The notes under the pieces are model-generated. The model did no database searches. It saw only the letters and a program-made list of their open reading frames with translations, and had not been told where the DNA came from. Position numbers and translations under genes: made by a program. From an uncultured bacterium (GTDB lineage: Bacteria; Bacillota; Clostridia; Lachnospirales; Lachnospiraceae): DNA of 13,202 nucleotides. This document shows, piece by piece, positions 1 through 6,400 of the stretch. The DNA lies in assembly GCA_905214675.1 (NCBI GenBank), contig CAJMMS010000049.1, positions 1 to 13,202 on the forward strand, in the 5' to 3' direction. The first letter of the stretch is position 1, and every line of letters starts with the position of its first letter.

Positions 1-4
1 GGGC

Positions 5-65
5 GGGTCCCAAGGTCTTTCATCCACTTATGAGCAAGCTCATGTGGATTTAGACCTTTTGACCC
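5..65. repeat. Long imperfect palindrome upstream of cbiO
   Basis: Seen directly: the segment folds on itself almost end to end. GGGTC (5-9) pairs with GACCC (61-65), AAGGTCT (12-18) with AGACCTT (52-58), ATCCAC (22-27) with GTGGAT (44-49), and ATGAG (30-34) with CTCAT (39-43), around a 4-nt loop. Only 2-3 nt internal loops or bulges interrupt the stem, giving about 23 base pairs. It sits 35 bases before the cbiO start and outside any gene I can identify. The inner stem ends in TTTT (57-60), so weak termination on the plus strand is possible, but there is no long T run. It could be a dispersed palindromic repeat, an RNA processing or stability element at the end of an upstream gene, or a leader structure for cbiO. 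The structure is certain; the role is not. Confidence 0.6.
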
Positions 66-100
66 TGGCATCATAAGATGATTTTAAGATAGGAGATAGT

Positions 101-940
101 ATGAAAGAGTCCATTCTTGAAGTAAAAAATCTGCATTTTGCGTATGACGAACACCATACGGTTTTAGACGGGATCAGTCTTTCTGTCTTTGCAGGTGAAC
201 GTATCGCCATACTTGGTTCAAACGGAGCCGGAAAATCTACGTTTTTTCTGAACCTGAACGGAGTGCTCACACCATCCGAAGGCGAAATTTCATACCGCGG
301 TACAAAAATCACCAGAAAAACGCTGAAAAAGCTGCGTCAGAATATCGGTATTGTCTTTCAGGATGCGGATAATCAGATCATTGCTTCTTCCGTGCTCGCC
401 GAAGTCTCTTTTGGTCCTATGAACCTGAAGCTGCCCCGTTCGGAAGTCGAAGAACGTGTAAATACTGCGTTAAATTATATGAACATCTCACAATTTAAAG
501 ACCGCCCTCCCCATTATCTGAGCGGAGGTGAGAAAAAACGGGTATCGATTGCAGACATTATCGCCATGAAATCCGAAATTATTATTTTTGATGAGCCAAC
601 TGCATCTTTAGACCCTCTCAATGCTGCCATGCTTGAAGAAGTCCTTGAAAAGTTAAGCCGGGAAGGAAAGACACTTCTGCTCTCCACGCACGACGTGGAT
701 TTTGCCTACCGCTTTGCAGACCGCATTCTTGTTTTTGGCAACGGCCGCATACTTGCCGACGGCACACCGCTTGAAGTTTTCCAGAATACTGCCGTCTTAA
801 AACAGGCGAATCTGAAACGCCCGCTTTTGCTGGATGTCTGCGAAGATCTGGCTGCACACGGACTCCTTCCGAAGGGATCTTTTTATCCGAGAGATTTTTC
901 AGAATTTCATGCATATCTTGCACAGAGAAATTCTATTTAG
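101..940 (+). CDS. cbiO: Cobalt ECF transporter ATP-binding protein CbiO
   Basis: This is the cytoplasmic ATPase of the CbiMNQO energy-coupling-factor cobalt importer; it hydrolyses ATP to drive cobalt uptake through CbiM and CbiQ. The 279-residue protein carries a full ABC ATPase set: Walker A GSNGAGKST (39-47), Q-loop with Gln87 in GIVFQDADNQ, signature LSGGEKKR (140-147), Walker B IIIFDEP (160-166), D-loop SLD (169-171) and switch His197 in STHD. A C-terminal extension of about 60 residues follows, as is usual for ECF ATPases. The ATG has an AGGAGA site five bases upstream. Oddly, it is on the plus strand and convergent with cbiM and cbiN, and CbiQ is not visible. An upstream cbiQ on the plus strand beyond the left edge would explain this. 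ATPases of other ECF systems are similar; the assignment to cobalt rests on the neighbours. Confidence 0.93.
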   Translation: MKESILEVKNLHFAYDEHHTVLDGISLSVFAGERIAILGSNGAGKSTFFLNLNGVLTPSEGEISYRGTKITRKTLKKLRQNIGIVFQDADNQIIASSVLAEVSFGPMNLKLPRSEVEERVNTALNYMNISQFKDRPPHYLSGGEKKRVSIADIIAMKSEIIIFDEPTASLDPLNAAMLEEVLEKLSREGKTLLLSTHDVDFAYRFADRILVFGNGRILADGTPLEVFQNTAVLKQANLKRPLLLDVCEDLAAHGLLPKGSFYPRDFSEFHAYLAQRNSI

Positions 941-942
941 CA

Positions 943-978
943 AAAACTGCCGCACAGTTTGATCCGTACGGCAGTTTT
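943..978. terminator. Bidirectional rho-independent terminator between cbiO and cbiN
   Basis: AAAACTGCCG (943-952) pairs perfectly with CGGCAGTTTT (969-978), giving a 10-bp stem around a 16-nt loop. On the plus strand it is followed by a T-rich tract (TTTTGTTTTCTT) three bases after the cbiO stop. On the minus strand the stem ends in five Ts (plus-strand As 942-946), 14 bases beyond the cbiN stop. It therefore can end both the plus-strand cbiO transcript and the long minus-strand cobalamin operon. The plus-strand T tract is the stronger of the two. Confidence 0.88.
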
Positions 979-991
979 GTTTTCTTATTTC

Positions 992-1318
992 TTATTTCTT
1001 TTGTTCTTCTTTATCTTCCCATTTCTTCCGTTCATAAAATCTTCCCATCAGAAATGCGATCACACCAACTCCGATCCCGGTCTGTACACAGAAGATCAGA
1101 CTTTCAATTTCTCCAGGCAGTTCACTTCCGGTAAGACTTTCAATAACCGGAGTAAACCATGGTTCATAAGCTTCTCCTTTGATTTCTTCTACCATGACAC
1201 TGCCCGCATCATCAGAACCGCCAAATTCTGCTCCTTTTTTTGCAAAGAACGGAATCACTGCGAGCAGCACGGCTGCAACTAACAGAAGAAGGATTGTTTT
1301 TTTATTCTTCGCACTCAT
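992..1318 (-). CDS. cbiN: Cobalt transport accessory protein CbiN
   Basis: This is the small membrane subunit that works with CbiM in loading cobalt into the ECF transporter. The 108-residue protein has two hydrophobic segments (about 8-26 and 72-92) flanking a short extracytoplasmic loop. The loop and second helix carry the CbiN-type stretch YEPWFTPVIESLTGSELPGE (51-70) and the Gly-rich FCVQTGIGVGVIAFLMG. The C-terminus is charged (Lys/Glu-rich) and probably cytoplasmic. Its ATG overlaps the cbiM stop by four bases (ATGA), with a GAGGAGG site in the end of cbiM. Length is normal for the family. It is the last gene of the minus-strand operon, followed by the bidirectional terminator at 943-978. 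CbiQ, which usually comes next, is absent here. Confidence 0.93.
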   Translation of the reverse strand: MSAKNKKTILLLLVAAVLLAVIPFFAKKGAEFGGSDDAGSVMVEEIKGEAYEPWFTPVIESLTGSELPGEIESLIFCVQTGIGVGVIAFLMGRFYERKKWEDKEEQKK

Positions 1319-2106
1319 GCTTTTTCCTCCTCGATCTCAAAATCAATCGCTTTCAGTTCGCTTTTTGCGAAACTCTCCAGTGCGATCACGACAACAACGG
1401 TAAGAATTCCTTCGATCACTGCCAGCGGAAGCTGTGTCGGTGCAAATACGCCGAGAAATTTTACAGCAGATGCTGCCACCCCACCCTGTGCAGATGGATA
1501 GGCAAGTGCAAGCTGCACACTGGTTACACAATAGGTAAACAGATCTCCAAGTGATGCGGCCAGAAAAATGGTGATGCGGCGGTTGATCCTGGTTTTTGAA
1601 AGTCCCTTATAAATCAGCCAGGACAGGATCGGACCTGCGATCGCCATGGAAAAACAGTTTGCTCCAAGTGTTGTCAGTCCGCCATGGGCGAGCAGCACTG
1701 CCTGGAAGATCAGAACAATGATCCCAAGCACACTCACTGCACATGGTCCAAAGAGGATCGCACCAAGACCGGTTCCTGTCATATGGGAACAGCTTCCGGT
1801 CACAGAAGGAATTTTCAGGGATGACAGCACAAATACAAAAGCTCCTGCCATTGCGATCAGTGTAATGGATCTGCGGTTTTCCTGTACTCTCCTGTTCAGC
1901 GTTCGAAATCCAAATACTAAAAACGGCAGACAGGCAATCCCCCATGCGATGCAAAATGCCGGAGGCAGATATCCTTCCATAATATGCATGGCATTTGCTG
2001 CAGGTGCCACAGCAAGAATAGCTGCCGCTGCATAAACAGCCTTTACAAACCACATTATCTTCTTATTTTTGATTATTTCTGTGTTGTTTTTTCTTTGCTT
2101 CTTCAT
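1315..2106 (-). CDS. cbiM: Cobalt ECF transporter substrate-binding membrane protein CbiM
   Basis: This is the integral membrane S-component that binds Co(II). From the chosen ATG it has 263 residues: a basic start, a hydrophobic signal segment (about 18-35), a signal peptidase site AANA (36-39), then MHIMEGYLPP (40-49). In this family the exposed Met-His N-terminus coordinates the metal, so cleavage after Ala39 would create it. Later come the conserved SCSHMTGTGLGA (105-116, His108) and several more membrane segments to about 243. The reading frame extends to a TTG at 2151 and an ATG at 2145, but the ATG at 2106 has an AAGGAACAGGAAA site at good distance and gives a normal leader, so I prefer it. 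It follows cbiC after a 68-base gap, the largest between any two same-strand genes here, and overlaps cbiN by four bases. Confidence 0.92.
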   Translation of the reverse strand: MKKQRKNNTEIIKNKKIMWFVKAVYAAAAILAVAPAANAMHIMEGYLPPAFCIAWGIACLPFLVFGFRTLNRRVQENRRSITLIAMAGAFVFVLSSLKIPSVTGSCSHMTGTGLGAILFGPCAVSVLGIIVLIFQAVLLAHGGLTTLGANCFSMAIAGPILSWLIYKGLSKTRINRRITIFLAASLGDLFTYCVTSVQLALAYPSAQGGVAASAVKFLGVFAPTQLPLAVIEGILTVVVVIALESFAKSELKAIDFEIEEEKA

Positions 2107-2174
2107 TTTGTTTTCCTGTTCCTTTTCTTTTTTCTTAAAAAACATCTGCAAATGACTCTGTCACAAACCAGCTG
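2107..2174 (-). promoter_or_regulatory. cbiC-cbiM intergenic gap with duplicated TGTGACAG
   Basis: This is the only sizeable gap inside an otherwise overlapping operon. On the minus strand the octamer TGTGACAG occurs twice, 14 bases apart (plus-strand CTGTCACA at 2172-2179 and 2158-2165); the first copy reaches into the last codons of cbiC. The gap ends with the ribosome binding site of cbiM. The direct repeat might be an operator or part of an internal promoter letting cobalt uptake be controlled apart from synthesis, but I see no clear -35/-10 pair and chance is quite possible. Confidence 0.25.
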
Positions 2175-2801
2175 TCACATATTATAAAGCAGTGCATTGC
2201 AGATGCAGGCTGCGATGTTGCTGCCGCCTTTGCGTCCTCTTGCCACGATATACGGCACATCTGCCTGCATGATCAGTTCTTTTGACTGTACGACGTTGAC
2301 AAAGCCGACCGGAACACCGATCACAAGTTCTGGTTTTAACTTTTTCTCTTCGATCAGCTCATAAAGGCGGATCAGGGCAGTCGGTGCATTTCCGATCGCA
2401 AAGATCAGCGGACGGTTCATAGCTGCCGCCTTGTCCATACAGGCGGTTGCTCTTGTCGTCCCGTTTTTCTTTGCCCTCTCTGCCACATCTTCATCTGACA
2501 TAAAGCAGAAGACTTCTCCGCCGTATGCTGCCAGTTTCTTTTTGTTGATCCCGGATTTTGCCATCTGCGTATCGGTCACAATGCAAGCTCCGTTTCGGAT
2601 CGCTTCTTTTGCTTTTTCGACAACGCCTTTGGAAAAGCAGAGATTATCTGCATAATCAAAATCTGCACTGGTGTGAATGCAGCGTTTGATGATCGGTTCC
2701 TGTTCTTTTGGAAAGGTTCTCTTTCCAAGTTCTTCTGTGATCAGTTCAAAACTGCGTTTTTCAATTTCCCGCGGAAGTACATTTTCCAGTTCAATCTTCA
2801 T
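2175..2801 (-). CDS. cbiC: Cobalt-precorrin-8 methylmutase CbiC
   Basis: It catalyses the 1,5-sigmatropic shift of the methyl group from C11 to C12 of cobalt-precorrin-8, giving cobyrinate. The 208-residue protein shows the family pattern: the N-terminal MKIELENVLPREIEKRSFEL, catalytic His43 in CIHTSADFDYADNL (41-54), the TDTQMAKSGI motif, AIGNAPTAL and the GVPVGFVNVVQSKE segment that lines the active site. His43 matches the position of the catalytic His in CobH. The frame is open to 2903, but the first 34 residues of that version lie inside cbiP and do not look like the family. The ATG at 2801 has GAGGGG seven bases upstream and overlaps the cbiP stop by 11 bases, which decides the start. 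Length is normal. Confidence 0.95.
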   Translation of the reverse strand: MKIELENVLPREIEKRSFELITEELGKRTFPKEQEPIIKRCIHTSADFDYADNLCFSKGVVEKAKEAIRNGACIVTDTQMAKSGINKKKLAAYGGEVFCFMSDEDVAERAKKNGTTRATACMDKAAAMNRPLIFAIGNAPTALIRLYELIEEKKLKPELVIGVPVGFVNVVQSKELIMQADVPYIVARGRKGGSNIAACICNALLYNM

Positions 2802-4320
2802 CGTCTGTCCCCTCTTCCATAATTTCATAAATACGCGAAATATCCATATGTTCGCGAAGTGCATCTGCAAGAATATCGTACTGGCTCTCTTTGAATTTTG
2901 CAAAGTCCACGCCTGAAATCTGCGTCATATCCAGTCCTTTTGCTTCTCCGATGGCTGTTATGATGGCCTTTGTCACTTCTTCTTTTTCAAAAATGCCATG
3001 TACATACGTTCCGTATATATTTTCGCAGCAGACACCGTCTTCTTTTGCCTCACCTTTCTTTTCTCCGGCAAAGTCTGTGATCTCTGTAAAAGTGTTCGCC
3101 TGATCGGATGGTGTTGTGCTGCCCATGTGGATCTCATAGCCTTCCATTTCCATGCCGCTTAAGCTATGCAGAATCCCGCCAACTTTTTTGAATCTTCCGG
3201 TCACTCTTGTCCTGGTCTTTTTCCCGGTAAATACCGTGTCCGTATCCAGAAGCCCGATGCCTTTCATCTCACCTCCGGCCTCCACGCCATGCGGATCTTT
3301 TAAGGTTTTTCCAAGCATCTGATAACCGCCGCAGATCCCGAAAATGATCGTTCCCACGGCCGCTGCTTTGCAGATGGCACTTTCCAGCCCGCTTTGTCTG
3401 AGCCATTTGAGGTCTTCCATGGTATTTTTCGTTCCGGGCAGCAGGATCATATCCGGATTTTTCAGTTCGGAAACGGAAGTCACATAACGCAGCGAGACAC
3501 CCTCCATGCTTTCAAACGGATTGAAATCGGTAAAATTGGAAATACGCGGAAGACGGATCACAGCAAGGTCGATCGCAGCCACTTCCTGGTTTCCGTGGAA
3601 ACGTTCTGTCAGGCTGTCTTCGTCCTCCACTTCAATGTGCAGATACGGCGTAACTCCGACTACCGGAATCCCCACACGCTCTTCCAGCATTTCAATGCCC
3701 GGATCGAGAATGCTTTTATCCCCGCGGAATTTGTTGATGACAAGACCTTTTATGCGGGCTCGTTCATCTTTTTCAAGCAGTTCCACTGTTCCGACCAGTT
3801 GGGCGAATACACCGCCGCGGTCAATATCTCCGACCAGAAGCACCGGTGCATGTGCCATCTTTGCCATGCCCATATTTACAATGTCCTCGGATTTCAGGTT
3901 GATCTCTGCCGGACTTCCCGCACCTTCGATCACAATGATATCGTATTCCTCCGCTAATTTATGGAAGGCCTTTAAAATATCCGGCACCAGTTTCTTTTTA
4001 TAGCGGAAATAATCTCTCGCACTCATCGTCCCAAGCACTTCTCCGTTTACGATCACCTGCGATCCGACATCGTTGGTCGGTTTTAAAAGAATCGGGTTCA
4101 TATAAACACTCGGTTTAATGCCGGCTGCCTCTGCCTGCATAACCTGTGCACGCCCCATTTCCAGACCTTCTTCGGTAATAAAGGAGTTCAGTGCCATATT
4201 CTGTGACTTAAAAGGAGCTACTTTGTAGCCATCCTGTGCAAAAATGCGGCAAAGCCCGGCTGCCAGCAGACTTTTTCCTGCATTCGACATCGTTCCCTGC
4301 ACCATGATCACTTTTGCCAT
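2791..4320 (-). CDS. cbiP: Cobyric acid synthase CbiP (glutamine-hydrolysing)
   Basis: It amidates the b, d, e and g carboxylates of adenosylcobyrinate a,c-diamide, using glutamine and ATP, to yield adenosylcobyric acid. The 509-residue protein has an N-terminal dethiobiotin-synthetase-like ATPase half, with a P-loop-type GTMSNAGKS (9-17), the family hallmark PFKSQNMALNS (36-46), VIEGAGSPAEINL (130-142) and GDIDRGGVFA (164-173). The C-terminal class I glutamine amidotransferase half has nucleophile Cys330 in GICGGYQ and His441 in YVHGIFE. The absence of the Gly-Pro-Asp-Tyr segment seen in CbiA supports CbiP rather than CbiA. The start overlaps the cobD stop by 13 bases, so translation is probably coupled; the ribosome binding site is weak (GTGGGG). 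Confidence 0.96.
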   Translation of the reverse strand: MAKVIMVQGTMSNAGKSLLAAGLCRIFAQDGYKVAPFKSQNMALNSFITEEGLEMGRAQVMQAEAAGIKPSVYMNPILLKPTNDVGSQVIVNGEVLGTMSARDYFRYKKKLVPDILKAFHKLAEEYDIIVIEGAGSPAEINLKSEDIVNMGMAKMAHAPVLLVGDIDRGGVFAQLVGTVELLEKDERARIKGLVINKFRGDKSILDPGIEMLEERVGIPVVGVTPYLHIEVEDEDSLTERFHGNQEVAAIDLAVIRLPRISNFTDFNPFESMEGVSLRYVTSVSELKNPDMILLPGTKNTMEDLKWLRQSGLESAICKAAAVGTIIFGICGGYQMLGKTLKDPHGVEAGGEMKGIGLLDTDTVFTGKKTRTRVTGRFKKVGGILHSLSGMEMEGYEIHMGSTTPSDQANTFTEITDFAGEKKGEAKEDGVCCENIYGTYVHGIFEKEEVTKAIITAIGEAKGLDMTQISGVDFAKFKESQYDILADALREHMDISRIYEIMEEGTDDED

Positions 4321-5396
4321 CCGTATATCGCCCCACTTTCTTTTTGTTTCTCCCGGATAATATCCTGAAATATTCTGATCAGCCGATCGTTCTCTTCTCT
4401 TGTCCGCACGGCAATGCGGAAATACCCTTTTGAAAGTCCCCGGTAATTGCTGCAGTCGCGTATCAGAAGTCCTCTTTTTTTACACTGCTCCTCCAGATCC
4501 TTTGGACCTTTGAAAAACAGATAATTTGCCTGAGAATCAAATGTCTCCATCTCTAAAAGATGCAGTGCCCTTGCCAGGTACTTACGTTCTTCCCGGATCA
4601 GCCAGCGTGTGTTATGTACGTAAGTATCCTCCGAAAGTGCCGCAATGCCTGCCGCCTGTGCCGGTATGGAAACATTCCACGGCTGTATGACATCCCGGAT
4701 TTTTTCCAGAAGTTCTGCATCTGCACTCAATCCATAACCAAGACGCAGTCCCGGTATGGCATAAATTTTCGTAAAGGCATCCACGATAAACAGATGCGGG
4801 AAACGCTCCAGAAACGTCCGCATGCTGTAACTGTCCGGTGCCATCAGAAATTCGTGGAAACATTCATCCAGCAGAAAATATATCCCGTACTTTTCACATT
4901 TTTCTGCGATCCGCACCAGAAGCGGCTGCTGTATCAGAACGCCGGTAGGATTATTTGGATTGCACAAAATGATCATATCCAGATCCTCCGAAAGTGCTTC
5001 CAGATAAGCAAGATCCAGTGCATACCCCTTCTCTTCGGATAGCGGATAAGAAAGAATTTCACATCCGACCGTTGAAAGTGCAGCCTCATACTCCGCAAAT
5101 CCCGGCTTTAGAAGCAGTGCCTTTTTCGGTTTCAAAGCCGCTGCAAAAGCATAAAGCAGCTCGGATGCACCATTTGTACAGATCACCTGCTCTTCTTTTA
5201 CATATTCATGTTCTGCGATCGCATGGCAGAGCTTCCGGCACTGTACATCCGGATAATTTACAATCTGTTCCATGCTCTGGTAAACTGCCTCGACCACGGA
5301 AGCGGGCGGCCCGAGCGGATTGATATTTGCGGAATAATCCAGAGTGCAGACTTCTGAATAAATATCTCCTCCATGTTTGTGACGCTTGTTGTTCAT
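4308..5396 (-). CDS. cobD: L-threonine-O-3-phosphate decarboxylase CobD
   Basis: This is a PLP enzyme of the histidinol-phosphate aminotransferase fold that decarboxylates L-threonine phosphate to (R)-1-amino-2-propanol phosphate, the linker of the nucleotide loop. With the preferred start it has 362 residues. The N-terminus carries the CobD-type HGGDIY, then DYSANINPLG, CNPNNPTG (145-152), LLDECFHEF with the PLP-contacting Asp, and the PLP lysine Lys210 in FTKIYAIPGLRLGYG. An upstream ATG at 5420 overlaps the cbiB stop, but the ATG at 5396 has GGGAGGGAA at good spacing and matches usual family N-termini. An ordinary histidinol-phosphate aminotransferase is the main alternative; the HGGD start and position between cbiB and cbiP argue for CobD. 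CbiB consumes its product. Confidence 0.94.
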   Translation of the reverse strand: MNNKRHKHGGDIYSEVCTLDYSANINPLGPPASVVEAVYQSMEQIVNYPDVQCRKLCHAIAEHEYVKEEQVICTNGASELLYAFAAALKPKKALLLKPGFAEYEAALSTVGCEILSYPLSEEKGYALDLAYLEALSEDLDMIILCNPNNPTGVLIQQPLLVRIAEKCEKYGIYFLLDECFHEFLMAPDSYSMRTFLERFPHLFIVDAFTKIYAIPGLRLGYGLSADAELLEKIRDVIQPWNVSIPAQAAGIAALSEDTYVHNTRWLIREERKYLARALHLLEMETFDSQANYLFFKGPKDLEEQCKKRGLLIRDCSNYRGLSKGYFRIAVRTREENDRLIRIFQDIIREKQKESGAIYGWQK

Positions 5397-5416
5397 GGTA
5401 TGTTCCCTCCCTGGCA

Positions 5417-6400
5417 TCATAACAATGTGAGTATGTTAAAGCTGACATAAAGAAGCATAACAACGGTAAGAAGCAGCCCTGCAGACGCATACATCAGCCT
5501 GTTTGCCCTTCTGATATCCTCACATTCCACGGGACGCAGTGCATCTCCGATCGTTTTCTTTTTATATAAAGTTCCAAAATAATAAGCATCTCCGGCAAGC
5601 TGCACGCCGAGTGCCCCTGCCATGGCTGCCTCCGTCTGTGCCGAATTCGGGCTGGCATGGTTATAACGGTCCCTTTTGAAGATCTTCCAGGCATTTTTTG
5701 CCGACAGGCCGGTAAGTCCTGCTGCCGCCACCATAAAAAGAGCGGACAGTCTCGCCGGAATGTAATTGAGCACATCGTCCACTTTTGCCGCAAAACGCCC
5801 GAAATAGAGATATTTCTCATTCTTATATCCGACCATGGAATCCATCGTGTTGACTGCTTTATAAAAGACTCCGAGCACCGGCCCGCCGATCGCCAGATAC
5901 AGAAGCGGTGCCATCACACCATCGGAGGCATTTTCTGCCACCGTCTCCACGGCTGCCTTTGTCACACCTTCTGCTGTCAGCCTCTGCGTATCTCTGCCGA
6001 CGATCATGGAAACCGCATAGCGTGCCGCCTTCAGATCCTCTTTTTTCAGTTCTTTGTAAACCTTCATGCTCTCATCTTTCAGAGACTTTGCCGCCAGCAT
6101 CCAGTAGCAGAACAACGTCATGACTGCCAGATGCAGATACGGATGGATCTTGCCCGCCAGATACAGTACTGCTGCCACCGCTCCGGCACTTACGCCGCAG
6201 ACGATCACTGCCAGAAATACACCTGCTGTCTTTTCGCCCTGTTCTGTCTTTGGGAAAACGGCCCGAAGTCCTTTTTCCGTAACTGCGATCAGATTACCGA
6301 CCAGTCGGATCGGATGATAAAAACAGTGCGGATCGCCAATCAGCAGATCGAGAAACACACCGAGCAAAAGTGCCATCATGCCTTCTCTTCCATATATCAT
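5417..6400 (-). CDS. cbiB: Adenosylcobinamide-phosphate synthase CbiB
   Basis: This membrane enzyme joins adenosylcobyric acid with aminopropanol phosphate to give adenosylcobinamide phosphate. The 327-residue protein has the N-terminal signature LLIGDPHCFYHPIRLVG (19-35), a helix pair soon after, the polar segment with AENASDGVMAPLLYLAIGGP, and YNHASPNSAQTEAAMAGALG near the C-terminus, ending in a hydrophobic helix. The frame is open to 6436, but the ATG at 6400 overlaps the cbiA stop in an ATGA arrangement. A second ATG at 6379, with GGAAGAG before it, starts exactly at the hydrophobic segment and is a fair alternative. The gene is followed at once by cobD, which makes its co-substrate, so both attachment-step genes sit together. 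Confidence 0.94.
   Translation of the reverse strand: MIYGREGMMALLLGVFLDLLIGDPHCFYHPIRLVGNLIAVTEKGLRAVFPKTEQGEKTAGVFLAVIVCGVSAGAVAAVLYLAGKIHPYLHLAVMTLFCYWMLAAKSLKDESMKVYKELKKEDLKAARYAVSMIVGRDTQRLTAEGVTKAAVETVAENASDGVMAPLLYLAIGGPVLGVFYKAVNTMDSMVGYKNEKYLYFGRFAAKVDDVLNYIPARLSALFMVAAAGLTGLSAKNAWKIFKRDRYNHASPNSAQTEAAMAGALGVQLAGDAYYFGTLYKKKTIGDALRPVECEDIRRANRLMYASAGLLLTVVMLLYVSFNILTLL

Noticed and set aside
2..76. Possible C-terminal end of a plus-strand cbiQ (frame ending in TAA at 74-76)
   Set aside because: The 24 visible codons do not resemble CbiQ, and the stretch is dominated by the palindrome at 5-65, which keeps other frames open too. It cannot be decided from this window.
63..76. A 14-base match (CCCTGGCATCATAA) between 63-76 and 5409-5422
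   Set aside because: One such match is close to chance expectation in 13 kb, and the flanks do not match.
2802..2903. N-terminal extension of CbiC from a start at 2903
   Set aside because: It would lie wholly within cbiP, lacks a good ribosome binding site and does not look like the family, whereas the ATG at 2801 does.
3394..4003. Two plus-strand open frames of 165-187 codons opposite cbiP
   Set aside because: They lie antisense to conserved CbiP motifs and have shadow-like composition and no ribosome binding site worth noting.
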